64,000 nt of DNA from Aegilops tauschii subsp. strangulata (GCF_002575655.3 NC_053037.3:444757793-444821792), one strand, 5' to 3'. Positions 34,002 through 47,900 are shown, counted from the first letter of the stretch. The notes: generated by a model from the sequence alone, not told the origin. Numbers and translations are program-made.

Positions 34002-35550
34002 CTGATTACCAAGCTAGGCCAAAAGCCTAAGCTTGGGGAGTACGTGTTTCTCACCGACTTTACATTCATGTTCACTCATTCCACTTGTCAGTGTTCACAC
34101 TTTTTCATTGTATTATCCATGCTTGATTTATTTTCTCGCTTTCTTCTCGTGTGTGTTTGAAAAACTTTGAGAAAATCCAAAAATATTTCATGCTTCTTTT
34201 TTTCTCTTTCTAGAGTAGTTAGCTGTAGCACTAAAGAGAAACCCCAAAAAGATTTGCTTGTTCTTCTTTTGCTTGTTGGGAGCTTTCCTGTGTAAATAGT
34301 TTTTCTCATTTTTGCTTCCCCCTTTTATTTACTTGATCGAGAAAACCAAAAACTCCAAAAATATTTCAGTGTGTTTCTCTGAATTTATTTTCTTTCTTTC
34401 GAGTCGTACCGAGGAGAAGACCACGATGAAAATGTTGAGTGGCTCTCACATGAATTATTGTTCATCTAACAAAGAGCCCATTTTACCTTTCCTTCTCCTG
34501 TTGAATAAAATGTTTGCAGATTCCAGCTTAGTCCACGGCATTCTTGTACTATTATTATTTTCATATCGTTCGGTCGTGCAAGTGAAAGGCAATAATGACG
34601 ACATTCGATGAACTGGCCGTGGAAGAGAGAAACGGGTATGAACTCGGCTTGTTCTGTTTTTGTAAATATGTTTAACCTAGTATCCATGATTCAGCCCATT
34701 ATGATTAAACATGTTTGCAATGACAATTAGAGATTATAGTTTCTCATGCCATGCATAAGTTGCTAGGAGTGGATAATGATTTATCTTGGATATCAACATT
34801 GCGTTAAAACGATTGTGATGTAGTAGGATGATATGGTATCCTCCTCTGAATGTTCGAGTGGCTTGACTTGGCACATGTTCATGCATGTTGTTGAATCAAA
34901 ACCAACATAGCCTGTATGATATTTATGTTCATGGTGTTCATATCCTACTCATGCTAGTGTCCAATGTTACTTATGCATAATGCATGTTCATGAACGTTGT
35001 TGCTCTCTAGCTGGCCACTTCTCAACCTATTTGCTAGCTTTCGCCTGTACTAAGTGGGAATTCTGCTTGTACATCCAAAACCTTAAACCCAAGTTATTCC
35101 ATATGAGTCCACCATACCTACCTATATGCGGTATTACCTTGCCGTCCTAAGTAAATTTGCATGTGCCATCTCTAAAAACTTCAAATAAATAACCTTTTTG
35201 TGTGCCTGGATCGTTCATGGAACGACAGGAGGTAGTCGGTATCTTCCATGCTAAGCGGGTTATTCTCAGGTCGAGTGTTTATTCACTCGCCATCGCACGA
35301 GAAAAGGGTGGTAATAGGGATGCCCAGTCCCAAACCGCAAAAAGAACAAGTCTCTCATAATCAAACAAAAACTCCCAATGGAGTCATAACCTTTACTTTT
35401 CCGCTTGGGAACCGCCACTAGCGTGCTTAGCATGGAAGATATTGATAACTGATAGTCGTGAAGTAAATGAGAAGGATGCATCTCTCAAAATATCATTTAC
35501 CTCTGTTTTAAAAACTTGAGCTCTGGTACCTGTGCAAATCACTGCTTTCC
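34002..35550 (+). other. Non-coding 3' interior of the Sabrina-type element, first part
   Basis: No credible reading frame. AT-rich with family-typical text. It contains an aagcttggggag purine stretch at about 34029 and ends at the TTTCC target duplication (35546-35550) of the nested Tekay element. The interior resumes at 48040. Confidence 0.6.
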
Positions 35551-38500
35551 TGTGGCACCCCGGCTCAGAGCGACCGGTTTACCCTGCATTGCCAGCCCAG
35601 AGATCATGTCTTCTGGCAACACACAACATATTGGTACAGAAAACAACCGCTTTACTGATGCTAGCGGAACAGAGTTCATATTACAACAGTGGTTGAGGCC
35701 AAGCGGCACACTCGGTGCGGCGGAACAATATGCACATTATTTAGTGAACATAAAGGGGCCTCGACTCGAACAACTACGTGGCAGCGGAATAACGTCGTAG
35801 CGGAAGCTCCATATCACAGGGACACTGATGTGGACACGATCTAGACTCGAACAACGCTCCTTTCCAACGAGACTTTCCTGAAATCTGTCATGACACGCCA
35901 GGTCAGTACATTGAATGTACTTGCAAGCTCACAACAAGCATAATCATAATGACAAACAATATCATGATATTTAACCAATTATTAATAATGCAGAATTATA
36001 TGTCAACATGCTGTGATCAAGCCCGAACGTCCCTCAGGACAGCTTACCAACTGTGATCATCTGTGGACCACAAACACACCACCATAGTGGTCTTTCTCAA
36101 GAACAACTCGTGATCCTTATGGCGATCACAACCACGACCATCATTTGGTCCCAAATACCTCGATGGCCTTTCTGCCATCCATTGACAATGCAAAGTTCAT
36201 AGCTTAGTGTGCAATTTTTATTAAACGTTGACTCATGGTGGGACCTAGTATGAGGTGTCCGTGACCGTGGACTCGGCTATCGATATATTATACACTCTGC
36301 AGAGGTAGCACACTGTACCGACACCATGGAACCCATGGCCTCGCATTCCCATTTGGGTGGACCAACGGCATTCCGACAAAACCCCTCCATTGCCACAGCA
36401 CTCTCCCGGCCACTCCGACCCAAATTCCCAACGGGCTGGTCCTGGGTGGCCCTGTGTCTACCAAAGACACCCCGACCACCGTCGTGGTCAGAACACTCCC
36501 ACCCGGGGACTCGGTACCATAATCTCATCAACGAGCACACAAGATTATGTGTGCTTACCGGGCCAGGGCAAACACGACATAATCTTCCCTAGATGGAGGC
36601 ACCGATCAGAGGCCGTGTCAATGGACCGAATCAAGGCCTTCCCACAAGGCAAATGTGGTTGCACTGGAAAGAAACCCGATTCAGCGGCACCATGACCCAG
36701 TCAACGGTATATTCAAGTTGAGTTATATTCAGGATTAACTTTAAACTAAAAATGACCGGTGTCGTAGCATGCCATGAAATGCAAAACAACACATGCATCA
36801 CATATTGATAAAAATGACCGACGTCATCCATATGCACACCAAGGATAAACGTCAACAACTCATATTACTCTACTTGCTCAAAATGACTCACAACTTAACC
36901 AAAATATTTTGCAACAAGTTTTATTAATTTCCTACGCAAGAAAGTCACTCCGATAAATTTTTCATATGCTTGACCAAAAGATATCATTATCAACAACTCT
37001 TAATTTCTTTATCACTAAGTTGGGTTCAAACATTCTGTAAGACAAGTAATATGATTAAACAAGTATTTAACAGAATATTTTCTAACAAATTTTTATCAAC
37101 TTAAGAATGCAAACACAAAGCTTTAAATAATTACTAACATGCATAACAAAATTATTTCTAACATTACCTCAAATAAATTTTAACTTGCTTTACCCACTTA
37201 AACTAGTTTCAACTATTCTGTAAATCAAGCATAACAACTGACCAATACTTAACAGAATAAAAAAAATTCTATAATTATTTAAATGCATGGGTTAATCATT
37301 TCATTTAAGTGAGAAAATCACAAATATTGAAATGGCATCATAAAAATGTTGTTGTGGCTTGCCTTAGTGCAGATGAGGTTCACAAGCCTCCTGGTGATCC
37401 TCAAGACAAGCCTCACCTTCTGAAAATAATTTTTAAACACAAAAAGAGAATATCAAGAACACTTCTGAAATTCACCAGAAATTCTAAACAGCTCAGAAAA
37501 ATCTCATCTTTGGTGAGCTGTTAGATTTCCTTTCAAAGAACACAATGCAAAAAGAATCATCTCATTTGGACTTATGGTTAAAAAGTTAAAATTGTTTGAA
37601 GCTCTCTGGAATATAAATGAATTTCAATAAAAAGAGACAGCTGGGGGGGTGACGTCGAAGGCGTAAAGCCCAGGGGCGCCACCACTCATACCGCTTCGCG
37701 CGTGTACTGAGTGGCTGACTAGCGGGCCCCACTAGTTAGGTGGGGGAAGAGGGAGAGAGAAACAGAGAGGTCCGCGGCTTCGCCGGAGCTCTCGCCGACG
37801 ACGAGGGCTCCTTGGCCCAAACGAGAGGGAGGGATTGAGAGAGGGGACGATGGCGCACCTGCCCGTACCCGTAGCGTGGCTAGGGGTGGTCGGACGGCGT
37901 CGGAAACTAGCTCGCAAGCGGAGGCGGAACGTGGAGGTCGCCGGAGTTGAGGAAGACGGCGAGCAGAGGTCACTCCAGAGACTCCAAGTGGGCGAGATGG
38001 CCTCACCGGAGAGAGGCGGAGGCCTTGGAGGGGTCGCCCAGGCCTGGGAGGGGCTGGAGCTACCGCGGCGACCAGAGGGGATCGCCGGTGAGCTCGAGCT
38101 CGGGGACGGCGGCCCGAGGCCTGCCCGGCCGGGCTACGGCTTCCTACTCGATCGTGGGGTGTGTGTGAGTGCTGGATGGTGCTCGAGGAGGCTGGGGGTG
38201 GCTCTATTTATAGGCGAGCGGCGAGGGTGCTTCGGGCTCCGCCGGTGGACACCTGTCCACGGCGCCCGGCGACGAGCGGCGTCGGTGAGAGGGGGAGAAG
38301 GCGACGGAGGTCACGCGGCCACTGTGGGCGAGCGGAGACAAGCACATGATCAAGGGGATGGCGACGAGCACAGTGCGCTCCGCACTGTTGGGCTGGTCGG
38401 ACCTTGCCCGTGCTCGTTGTGGCGAGCTCTGGCGTCGGCGAGTGCCAGGGAGGAGTTAAGGACGTCGAGACGATGATGGTGGCGGGGTTTGGCATGGTTG

Positions 38501-39271
38501 GGCAGGCGGGGGAAGCGAGCACGCTCGAACAGAGCGCTCGGCGTCACCCAGAGCGCGTCGACACGCATGCCTGGCATCGTGGACACGCGTGGTCACCACG
38601 CGAACTCTCTCCTCAGGCCAGCCTTCTTCCAAAAATCATGTCTGGCATGTTGTTCGTGGTAGTTTTGAAGTTTACCACGGTTTGGTTTGGATCCAGGTGC
38701 AGTAGAGAAGATTTTACAAGCCAGGTAAGTTTCTGGTCAGTAACTTTGTGATGTTACTGTGGTCAAATGGCTGGGAGTTTGGGGCTGTGCTTTGGAGGCT
38801 AGTTATAAGTTATTAAGGTAAAGATGCACAAGAAAGTTCAGGTCAAATGGAGCAAGTTATTAAGGTAAACCACCATTTCTGTCCAGAACAGAAAAGCTTT
38901 TTGTAGAAAAAATATTCCAAAAAGTGATGAAATATTTTTGCTCAGGGAGGTGCCCTAGGGTCCCTAGAATATTTGTGAATTATCTTAGAATTTTCGAGCC
39001 TTAAAAATTAGGGTTGCCTTGAAGCAAACAGATCTAGCTTAGGGTTTTTGAGAGAAAATGAATATTTTTCATTTAAGAAAAATATTCCAAAGGTTATTTG
39101 TGGTGGATCAGAAGTGAAGTGATGGTTTGGGAGAGAAGTGAACACTTGGGTGAAGGCCAAGGATGCCCAAGTGTTTAAGTCCAAATGAAAAGATTCAGAA
39201 ACTCCAAGTTTCAAAAACTTTCAAATGAAATTTCAAGCAAATAAGAAAGGGCAAAAAACCAGGCTGTCACA
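35551..39271 (-). repeat. 3' LTR of the Tekay element
   Basis: 3721 bp. On the minus strand TGTGACAGCC...GGGGTGCCACA. TATA box ctataaatag on the minus strand at 38204-38214. It contains a 676-bp segment (36515-37190) missing from the 5' copy. A 213-codon open frame on the opposite strand (37835-38476) is present in both copies but is probably chance in GC-rich DNA. Confidence 0.93.
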
Positions 39272-39283
39272 AACCTCCCCCAC

Positions 39284-42200
39284 TTAGAATGAATCTCGTC
39301 CTCGAGATTCGGTTGCTTGGGAAAACCACTCTGGATACTGACTATTAAGGAACTCTTCCTGCTCCCAAGTTGCTTCTGACTCGGTGTGATGCTCCCACTG
39401 AACTTTGAAAAAATTTCTGACTTTGCTGCGAGTGACCCTTTCCACTTGATCCAAAATTTTGGACGGTCTTTCTTCATAAGTTAAATCCTTTGCCAATTCT
39501 ATCTTAGCCATTGCAGTCCTTTTCTCAGGCGGGGATATGCATTGTCTCAATTGTGAAACATGGAACACATTGTGTATTTCTGACAACTCCGGGGGTAGTT
39601 CCAGTTGGTATGCAACCGTACCCACTCGAGACATAATTGAGAATGGACCAATGAATCTGGGTGCCAGCTTTCCACGAGTCTGAAATCGCTTAACTCCTTT
39701 CATAGGAGTGACTCGGAGGTACACATGTTCTCCGGGTTCAAAACTGACCTGCCGGTGCTTTGCATCATAATAACTCTTCTGACGGGATTTGGCCAATTGC
39801 AGTCGGTCTCTGATTTCCCTGACTTGTTTCTCGGCTTCCATCATGAGATCGGTTCCGAAGATATGGCTATCTCCAGCTTGAGACCAATTTAGAGGAGTGC
39901 GGCACTTACGACCATATAGAGCTTCATAGGGTGACATATTTAGACTGGTCTGGAAACTGTTGTTATACGAGAACTCGGCGTATGGCAAGCAATCTTCCCA
40001 GCTCGCCCCGTTGGCTAGCACACAGGCTCGCAACATATCTTCGAGTGTTTGATTTACTCGCTCTGTTTGACCGTCCGTCTGGGGGTGATAAGCAGTACTA
40101 TATTTTAGTGCTGTCCCCAAGGCTTGATGGAGGCGGGACCAGAAAGCGGAGGTAAACAAAGAACCTCGGTCGGAAGTGATAGTCCGGGGTACCCCATGCA
40201 GACTGACGATTCTGGATACATACAGTTGCGCCAGTTCATTTGCTCTGTATCTGGTGCTGACCGGGATGAAATGAGCAACCTTGGTTAGGGTGTCCACTAT
40301 AACCCAGATTGCGTCTTTGCCTCGCTGAGTCCTAGGTAATCCGGTGATGAAGTCCATGCAAACATCATCCCATTTCCATAGTGAAACTGGCAGTGGTTGG
40401 AGAAGTCCGGCTGGCTTCTGATGCTCTGCTTTCACCTTGTTGCATATGTCGCAACAGGCTACAAAATAGGCAATGTCTTTCTTCATCCCATTCCACCAGA
40501 ATATTTGTTTAAGGTCTTCATACATTTTCGTACTTCCCGGATGAATGGAATACGAGGATTCGTGTGCTTCTGACAAGATTTTCCTCTTCAAGTCTGGTTG
40601 ATTTGGTACACAAATTCGTCCACGGAATCGGAGGGTACCGAAGTTGTCCTTGAAGAAATCTGGGGGCTGCCTTGCATGTTTTTGTAGCTTGGCGTCATCT
40701 GGCTGGGCCTTGCGGATTTCCATCTCAAGTGTGGGGGTAACTTCCAAAATATTAGTGAGGCTAGCATCCACGATGACCAAGTTGAGCTGAGCGATCTCCT
40801 CCTGAAGTTCGGTAGGCAATGATTTTAACATGACATTTAAGCTGACGGGCTTTCGACTGAGCGCATCGGCAACGACGTTGGCCTTGCCTGAATGGTAATT
40901 TATTCCAAGGTCATAATCCTTGACCAACTCTAACCATCTTCGCTGACGGAGATTTAAATCTGGCTGAGTGAAGATGTACTTGAGGCTTTTGTGGTCGGTA
41001 AATATTTGGCACCTTTTTCCAATGAGATAGTGTCTCCAAATTTTTAATGCATGAACCACTGCAGCCAATTCCAAATCATGAGTAGGACAATTTCCCTCAT
41101 GTGGTCGTAGTTGTCGTGATGCATAGGCTACTACCTTGCCGTCTTGCATCAATACACAACCAATACCTTGTCTGGAGGCATCGCAGTACACGTCGAAGCT
41201 GCGATAAATGTCTGGAAGAGTCAATACGGGTCCGGTTGTCAGACGCGTCTTTAGCTCATAAAAACTCTTCTCACAGTCCTTGGTCCACTCAAACTTTGTA
41301 TCCTTTTTGAGCAGTTCCGTCATAGGTTTAGCAATTTTGGAAAACCTTTCAATGAAACGACGATAGTATCCAGCTAATCCAAGGAAACTCCGGATCTGTG
41401 TTACAGTCGTGGGCGGTACCCAATCGAGCACATCCTTTACTTTGCTCGGGTCCATGGCTATGCCTTCGGCGGATAGTACATGCCCGAGAAACCCAACTTG
41501 CTTGAGCCAAAATTCGCACTTACTGAACTTGGCGTATAGCTGATGGTTGCGGAGCCGTTGTAGCACTGCCCGGAGGTGATCCTTATGCTCTTCTTCACTC
41601 TTGGAGTAAATGAGGATGTCGTCGATAAAGACTACCACAAATTTGTCGAGGAAGTCCATGAACACCTTGTTCATCATATGCATGAAGAAGGCAGGGGAAT
41701 TGGTGAGACCAAAGGACATCACAGTATATTCGTAAAGACAGTATCGTGTAGTGAATGCGGTCTTAGGAATATCTTCCCTTTTAATCTTGAGCTGATGATA
41801 CCCGGTCCATAAATCGATTTTTGAGAATACTTTGGCCCCACTGAGCTGATCGAACAGATCACCAATCCTTGGCAGTGGGTATTTATTTTTGATGGTGACC
41901 TCATTCAGCTGGCAATAATCTATGCACATACGGAGACTGCCATCCTTTTTACCCACGAAGATTGCAGGTGACCCCCACGGTGAAGAGCTGGGACGAATAT
42001 AACCTTTCCGGAGTAATTCGTCAAGCTGTTTCTTTAGTTCCACTAATTCTGATGAGGGCATCCGGTAATACTTCTTGTATAATGGTGCGGTTCCGGGCAC
42101 AAGATCTATGGCCAATTCCAGTTCCCGATCTGGTGGCATGCCTGGCAGTTCTTCTGGAAACACATCAGGGTACTCACCGACCACAGGAATAAATTCCAAT

Positions 42201-42319
42201 TCGACCACAGCAGTGCACACTAGTTCTGGCTTGGGTATATGCTTGCGAGCATAGAATTTGGTGAGCTGCCCATTCAAACTGGTTAAATTGCCTTCTCGGG
42301 TTGCGCAGTTTATACAAAC
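39284..42319 (-). pseudogene. Pol of the Tekay element: RT, RNase H, integrase, chromodomain
   Basis: One open frame of about 1000 codons, entered through an in-frame TAA at 42322-42320. Counting from 42277, the reverse transcriptase has [15 protein letters not shown] near 107-121, [12 protein letters not shown] near 153 and the catalytic [10 protein letters not shown] at 216-225. RNase H follows with [10 protein letters not shown], then [10 protein letters not shown], then [10 protein letters not shown]. The integrase has the zinc finger ([21 protein letters not shown]) and the D,D,E core ([31 protein letters not shown]). [10 protein letters not shown] and [10 protein letters not shown] follow, then a C-terminal chromodomain (about [12 protein letters not shown] to SQYPEWF) that targets insertion to marked chromatin. 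All catalytic residues are intact. This is the best preserved pol in the window. Confidence 0.95.
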
Positions 42320-43740
42320 TTAATATTTGGTCAGCCAATTCATTCCCAATATAATATCCAACTGTTCAGACTCAATGATTATCAGAGATGTTGGAAAGTG
42401 GACCCCGTTGATATTGATCTCCAGATCACGGCAGACTAGATTGCTCTTGATTATAGATCCCGGGGTTTGTACCAGCATATTTTTGCCCAAAATTATGCAA
42501 GGAAAATTGTTTTGGGTGGCAAAACTCCGAGAAATAAAAGAATGGGAAGCCCCAGAGTCAAATAAAATTACTGCAGGTATGTCATTGACAGAAAACATAC
42601 CAATGACGACTTCTGGCTTCTCTTGGGATTCATCGGCGGAGATATGATTCACGTGCCCAGTGAAGTTTTGTTGGGTTGGCCCTGACTCCATAAAGTTGAC
42701 TTGTGGCCTGCTCAGCGCATTCACCTTGTGGTTCTTGGGGCACTGTTTGTCATAATGTCCAGGCTGCCTGCAAGTGAAACAAGAATTATTGCGCTGCCGC
42801 TCCTCATGCATTGGATTGGCCACAACATTCTTGACTTGAGTGGTGGTCTTGTTAACATTCTGCTGCCAATTTGGCTGGTATTCCACCTGAGTCTGCTGCC
42901 AGGTACGAGCCTTTTGAATAGGTTGGCCATCCTTCTTTGGCTCAAACTTGCACTTGTTGTCGTTAACAGGCCTATTATCTGATATAAGCTTGTGTTCCCA
43001 TTCAGCAATGAATGCCTTGTCTACCAGAGTGTGGAAATCCGTGAAATCAAACATACTGAGAGCACACCGAAGTTGCGGATTTAAACCTCCAAGAAATCTG
43101 TCCATCTTCCTTTCTTCGGTGGCTACGTCATACAGAGAGTAACGAGCCAGATGATTGAATTTTTGCAGATACTCAGCCACAGATTGATTTCCTTGGACAA
43201 GTGCGAGAAATTCATGCTGCTTGGCCTTCATAACTCCAGTAGGGATGTGATATTTGTGGAACTTATCCTTGAATTTTTCCCAGTGACTTCCTCATCAATC
43301 GGCCACATGGTTTTTGTATTTTCCCACCATATGGCAGCTGCGCCTTCAAGGTAATGGGTTGCAAATGGGACTTTATCATTTTCTTCAGTACGGGCGATCT
43401 CAAGCTTTTTCTCCATGGTGCGCAACCAATCGTCTGCATCCAATGGGTCAACAACCTGACTGAAATTGGGTGGATTGGTCCTCTGAAAATCTGACAGCTT
43501 TGAGTGATGACCATTCTGATTTCCATTTTGTCCAACTATAGCTTGCACACTTCTCAATATTTCAATCAGATCATTGTTCCTTTTTTCTTCAAACATACGC
43601 AGAACTTGCTCGGTGGAGGGAGGATCAGGCGGAGGAGGTGATGGCTGAACGTACGGCTCGGGAGAATATCCTGCCTGTCGTGCGGAACGACGAACAGGAG
43701 TTCCCTCACGAACGTTGCTATTGTCGCCTCCCCGCGTCAT
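42320..43740 (-). pseudogene. Gag-protease of the Tekay element
   Basis: The gag ATG is taken at 43740-43738 (MTRGGDNSNVREGTPVRR). The gag domain includes NPPNFSQVVDPLDADDWLRT and WWENTKTMWP. A single-base loss near 43285 shifts the frame, which continues as MKAKQHEFLALVQGNQSV. The zinc knuckle is CFTCRQPGHYDKQC (about 42770). The protease active site is ILFDSGASHSFIS (about 42545). The frame ends at the TAA 42322-42320, which is in frame with pol. Confidence 0.92.
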
Positions 43741-43998
43741 CCTATTGAGTATTTTTCCCAAGGCAACGAAATCGAGATGAGAGATCCAAGAATAAAATTG
43801 GGGAAAAGCCAGCAACAATTCTCAAAAAGACAAAAGAGCGAAGAGAATACGGCGATTAAAGTCCCATCATAATTATACATAGACTCATACATGAAAATTT
43901 AACAACCTGACTGGTTCCACTACTCTCATACATGAAGCATCATGACTCGTACAACTACATCCGTACACCATCTAGACGACTGCGAATACTCAAAGACA

Positions 43999-44783
43999 CT
44001 ACTGCTCTGTTGGTGCTGCGGTGTCCTCCCCTGAAGCGGTCTCAGATCCCGAACTGACGTGGTTAACGGAAACCTCCGGGTTAAAGGTAACACGACGACG
44101 CTGCCTCGAGGGCTCTCCCTCAGGGGCAGGGGTAGGATGAAGCATCGGGGCTGCAGGAGTAGCAAGAAGTGAGACCCACTCGGCAGGAGTATTGAGAGGG
44201 TTCACGGCCAGAACGCCTGTGCTACTCGGGGAGTAGCCGGCGAAATAGGGGAGCTAGAGCTAACTGGGACATAAGGGGTAAATCCTAGTGAGGATGGAGT
44301 GGTGGTGGATCTAGTAGTGACCAAGGTAGCGGCTAAAGCAGTACGGGCACGAGTCAGCTCTCGAGCCAGCTCGTGGATCATCAGATAGCTAACAGTGATA
44401 TAGCGAGCAAGATGGCTAGCAAGACTATCAGACTCCGGGTTAACGAGAGGAAAACGGACACGATCGTTGTCGTGCAGAGATGGGTAGTAATAGAATCCTG
44501 GGTGATGCTGCATTTGAACCTCGGTATAACGAAGCTCGACAAGGACCTCAAATGCGGCAAACTGGACAGCCTGAGAAGCGGTGGAGGCGTAACCGCTCCG
44601 AGAAATGCGAGTGTAAGAGTCGGAATTGGAACTGGTGCGCAGACTAACCACTGCGTGATACTCATACACTGGGTCTGCTAGACGCTCCCGGTACACACGG
44701 TAGACTGGTTCATCTCTGTGAGGGTACAGCCGACGCCACACGTTGCGGAGAAGGTGCGGTGACATGTACGGCATCAACTGCAA
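43999..44783 (-). pseudogene. Extra leader reading frame between 5' LTR and gag of the Tekay element
   Basis: A 193-codon frame (44783-44202) runs on in another frame to 43999, giving about 260 codons. It starts MQLMPYMSPHLLRNVWRRLY. The middle, YEYHAVVSLRTSSNSDSYTR followed by SGYASTASQAVQFAAFEVLV, has the strand-strand-helix pattern and Gly/Ala spacing of a double-stranded-RNA-binding domain. That is an inference from the pattern only. The C-terminal part is Pro/Ser-rich and ends near EDTAAPTEQ. It precedes gag on the genomic RNA. Extra 5' frames are occasional in plant gypsy elements. Confidence 0.55.
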
Positions 44784-44961
44784 CTAGCACGGATACGGCA
44801 CCGGAGCCATCTACACTCACAACCATTAACAGGTTAGCATAAAAATAATAATCAAATGACTACAATGCAACAACCAGCTATAACTGCTACCGACACTCAC
44901 ATTTACTCGTGTCTAGCGTCCAATTAACACGTCATAGTCTAGTGTGGCCTATAGTCAGCGC

Positions 44962-44974
44962 GGCTCTGGTACCA
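44962..44974 (-). other. Primer-binding site, tRNA-iMet type
   Basis: Minus-strand TGGTACCAGAGCC lies a few bases inside the 5' LTR. It is one base off the usual TGGTATCAGAGCC, the complement of initiator tRNA-Met used by chromoviruses. Confidence 0.8.
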
Positions 44975-44979
44975 ACCGT

Positions 44980-47900
44980 TCTGGCACCCAGGCTCAGAGC
45001 GACCGGTTTGCCCTGCATTGCCAGCCCAGAGATCATGTCTTCTGGCAACACACAACATATTGGTACAGAAAACAACCGCTTTATTGATGCTAGCGGAACA
45101 GAGTTCATATTACAACAGTGGTCGAGGCCAAGCGGCACACTCGGTGCGGCGGAACAATATGCACATTATTTAGTGAACATAAAGGGGCCTCGACTCGAAC
45201 AACTACGTGGCAGCGGAATACCGTCGTAGCGAAAGCTCCATATCACAGGACACTGATGTGGACACGATCTAGACTCGAACAGCGCTCCTTTCCAACGAGA
45301 CTTTCCTGAAATCTGGCATGACACGCCAGGTCAGTACATTGAATGTACATGCAAGCTCACAACAAGCATAATCATAATGACAAACAATATCATGATATTT
45401 AACCAATTATTAATAATGCAACATTATATGTCAACATGCTGTGATCAAGCCCGAACGTCCCTCAGGACAGCTTACCAACTGTGATCATCTCTGGACCACA
45501 AACACACCACCATAGTGGTCTTTCTCAAGAACAACTCGTGATCCTTACGGCGATCACAACCACGACCATCATTTGGTCCCAAATACCTCGATGGCCTTTC
45601 TGCCATCCATTGACAATGCAAAGTTCATAGCTTAGTGTGCAATTTTTATTAAACGTTGACTCATGGTGGGACCTAGTACGAGGTGTCCGTGACCGTGGAC
45701 TCGGCTATCGATAGATTATACACTATGCAGAGGTAGCACATTGTACCCACACCATGGAACCCATGGCCTCGCATTCCCATTCGGGTGGACCAACGGCATT
45801 CCAACAAAACCCCTCCATTGCCAGAGCACTCTCCCGGCCACTCCGACCCAAATTCCCAACGGGCTGGTCCTGGGTGGCCCTGTGTCTACCAAAGACACCC
45901 CGACCACCGTCGTGGTCAGAACACTCCCACTCAGGGACTCGGTACCCACTTAAACTAGTTTCAACTATTCTGTAAATCAAGCATAACAACTGACCAATAC
46001 TTAACGGAATACAAACAATTCAATAATTATTTAATGCATGGGTTAATCATTTCATTTAAGTGAGAAAATCACAAATATTGAAATGGCATCATAAAAATGT
46101 TGTTGTGGCTTGCCTTAGTGCAGATGAGGTTCACAAGCCTCCTGGTGATCCTCAAGACAAGCCTCACCTTCTGAAAATAATTTTTAAACACAAAAAGAGA
46201 ATATCAAGAACACTTCTGAAATTAACCAGAAATTCTAAACAGCTCAGAAAAATCTCATCTTAGGTGAGCTGTTAGATTTCCTTTCAAAGAACACAATGCA
46301 AAAAGAATCATCTCATTTGGACTTATGGTTAAAAAGTTAAAATTGTTTGAAGCTCTCTGGAATATAAATGAATTTGAATAAAAAGAGACAGCTCTGGGGG
46401 TGACGTCGAAGGCGTAAAGCCCAGGGGCGCCACCACTCGTACCGCTTCGCGCGTGTACTGAGTGGCTGACTAGCGGGCCCCTCTAGTCAGGTGGGGGAAG
46501 AGGGAGAGAGAAATAGAGAGGGCCGCGGCTTCGCCGGAGCTCTCGACGGCGACGAGGGCTCCTTGGCCCAAACGAGAGGGAGGGATTGAGAGAGGGGACG
46601 ATGGCACACCTGCCCGTACCCGTAGCATGGCTAGGGGTGGTCGGACGGCGTCGGAAACTAGCTCGCAAGCGGAGGCGGAACATGGAGGTCGCCGGAGTTG
46701 AGGAAGACGGCGAGCAGAGGTCACTCCAGAGGCTCCAAGTGGGCGAGATGGCCTCACCGGAGAGAGGCGGAGGCCTTGGAGGGGTCGCCCAGGCCTGGGA
46801 GGGGCTGGAGCTACCGCGGCAACCAGAGGGGATCGCCGGCGAGCTCGAGCTCGGGGACAGCGGCCCGAGGCCTGCCCGGCCGGGCTACGGCTTCCTACTC
46901 GATCTTGGGGTGTGTGTGAGTGCTGGATGGTGCTCGAGGAGGCTGGGGGTGGCTCTATTTATAGGCGAGCGGCGAGGGTGCTTCGGGCTTCGCCGGTGGA
47001 CACCTGTCCACGGCACCCGGCGACGAGCGGCGTCGGTGAGAGGGGGAGAAGGCGACGGAGGTCACACGGCCACTGTGGGCGAGCGGAGACGAGCACATGA
47101 TCAAGGGGATGGCGACGAGCACAGTGCGCTCTGCACTGTTGGGCTGGCCGGACCTTGCCCGTGCTCGCTGCGGCGAGCTCCGGCATCGGCGAGTGCCAGG
47201 GAGGAGTTAAGGACGTCGAGACGATGATGGTGGCGGGGTTTGGCATGGTTGGGCAGGCGGGGGAAGCGAGCACGCTCGAACAGAGCGCTCGGTGTCACCC
47301 AGAGCGGGTCGACACGCATGCCTGGCATCGTGGACACGCGTGGTCACCGCGCGAACTCTCTCCTCAGGCCAGCCTTCATCCAAAAATCATGTCTGGCATG
47401 TTGTTCGTGGTAGTTTTGAAGTTCACCGCGGTTTGGTTTGGATCCAGGTGCAGTAGAGAAGATTTTACAAGCCAGGTAAGTTTCTGGTCAGTAACTTTGT
47501 GATGTTACTGTGGTCAAATGGCTGGGAGTTTGGGGTTGTGCTTTGGAGGCTAGTTATAAGTTACTAAGGAAAAGATGCACAAGAAAGTTCAGGTCAAATG
47601 GAGCAGTAAAATGGTAGTTGCTGTAGAAACCACCATTTCTGTCCAGAACAAAAAAGATTTTCTGTAGCAAAAATATTCCAAAAAGTGATGAAATATTTTT
47701 GCTCAGGGAGGTGCCCTAGGGTCCCTAGAATATTTGTGAATTATCTTAGAATTTTCTGAGCCATAAAAATTAGGGTTGCCTTGAAGCAAACAGATCTGGC
47801 TTAGGGTTTTTGAGAGAAAATGAATATTTTTCATTTAAGAAAAATATTCCAAAGGTTATTTTGTGGTGGATCAGAAGTGAAGTGATGGTTTGGGAGAGAA

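Noticed and set aside
36277..36695. Short frames in the Tekay LTR as host exons
   Set aside because: Most of the segment is present in both LTR copies, so it is LTR sequence.
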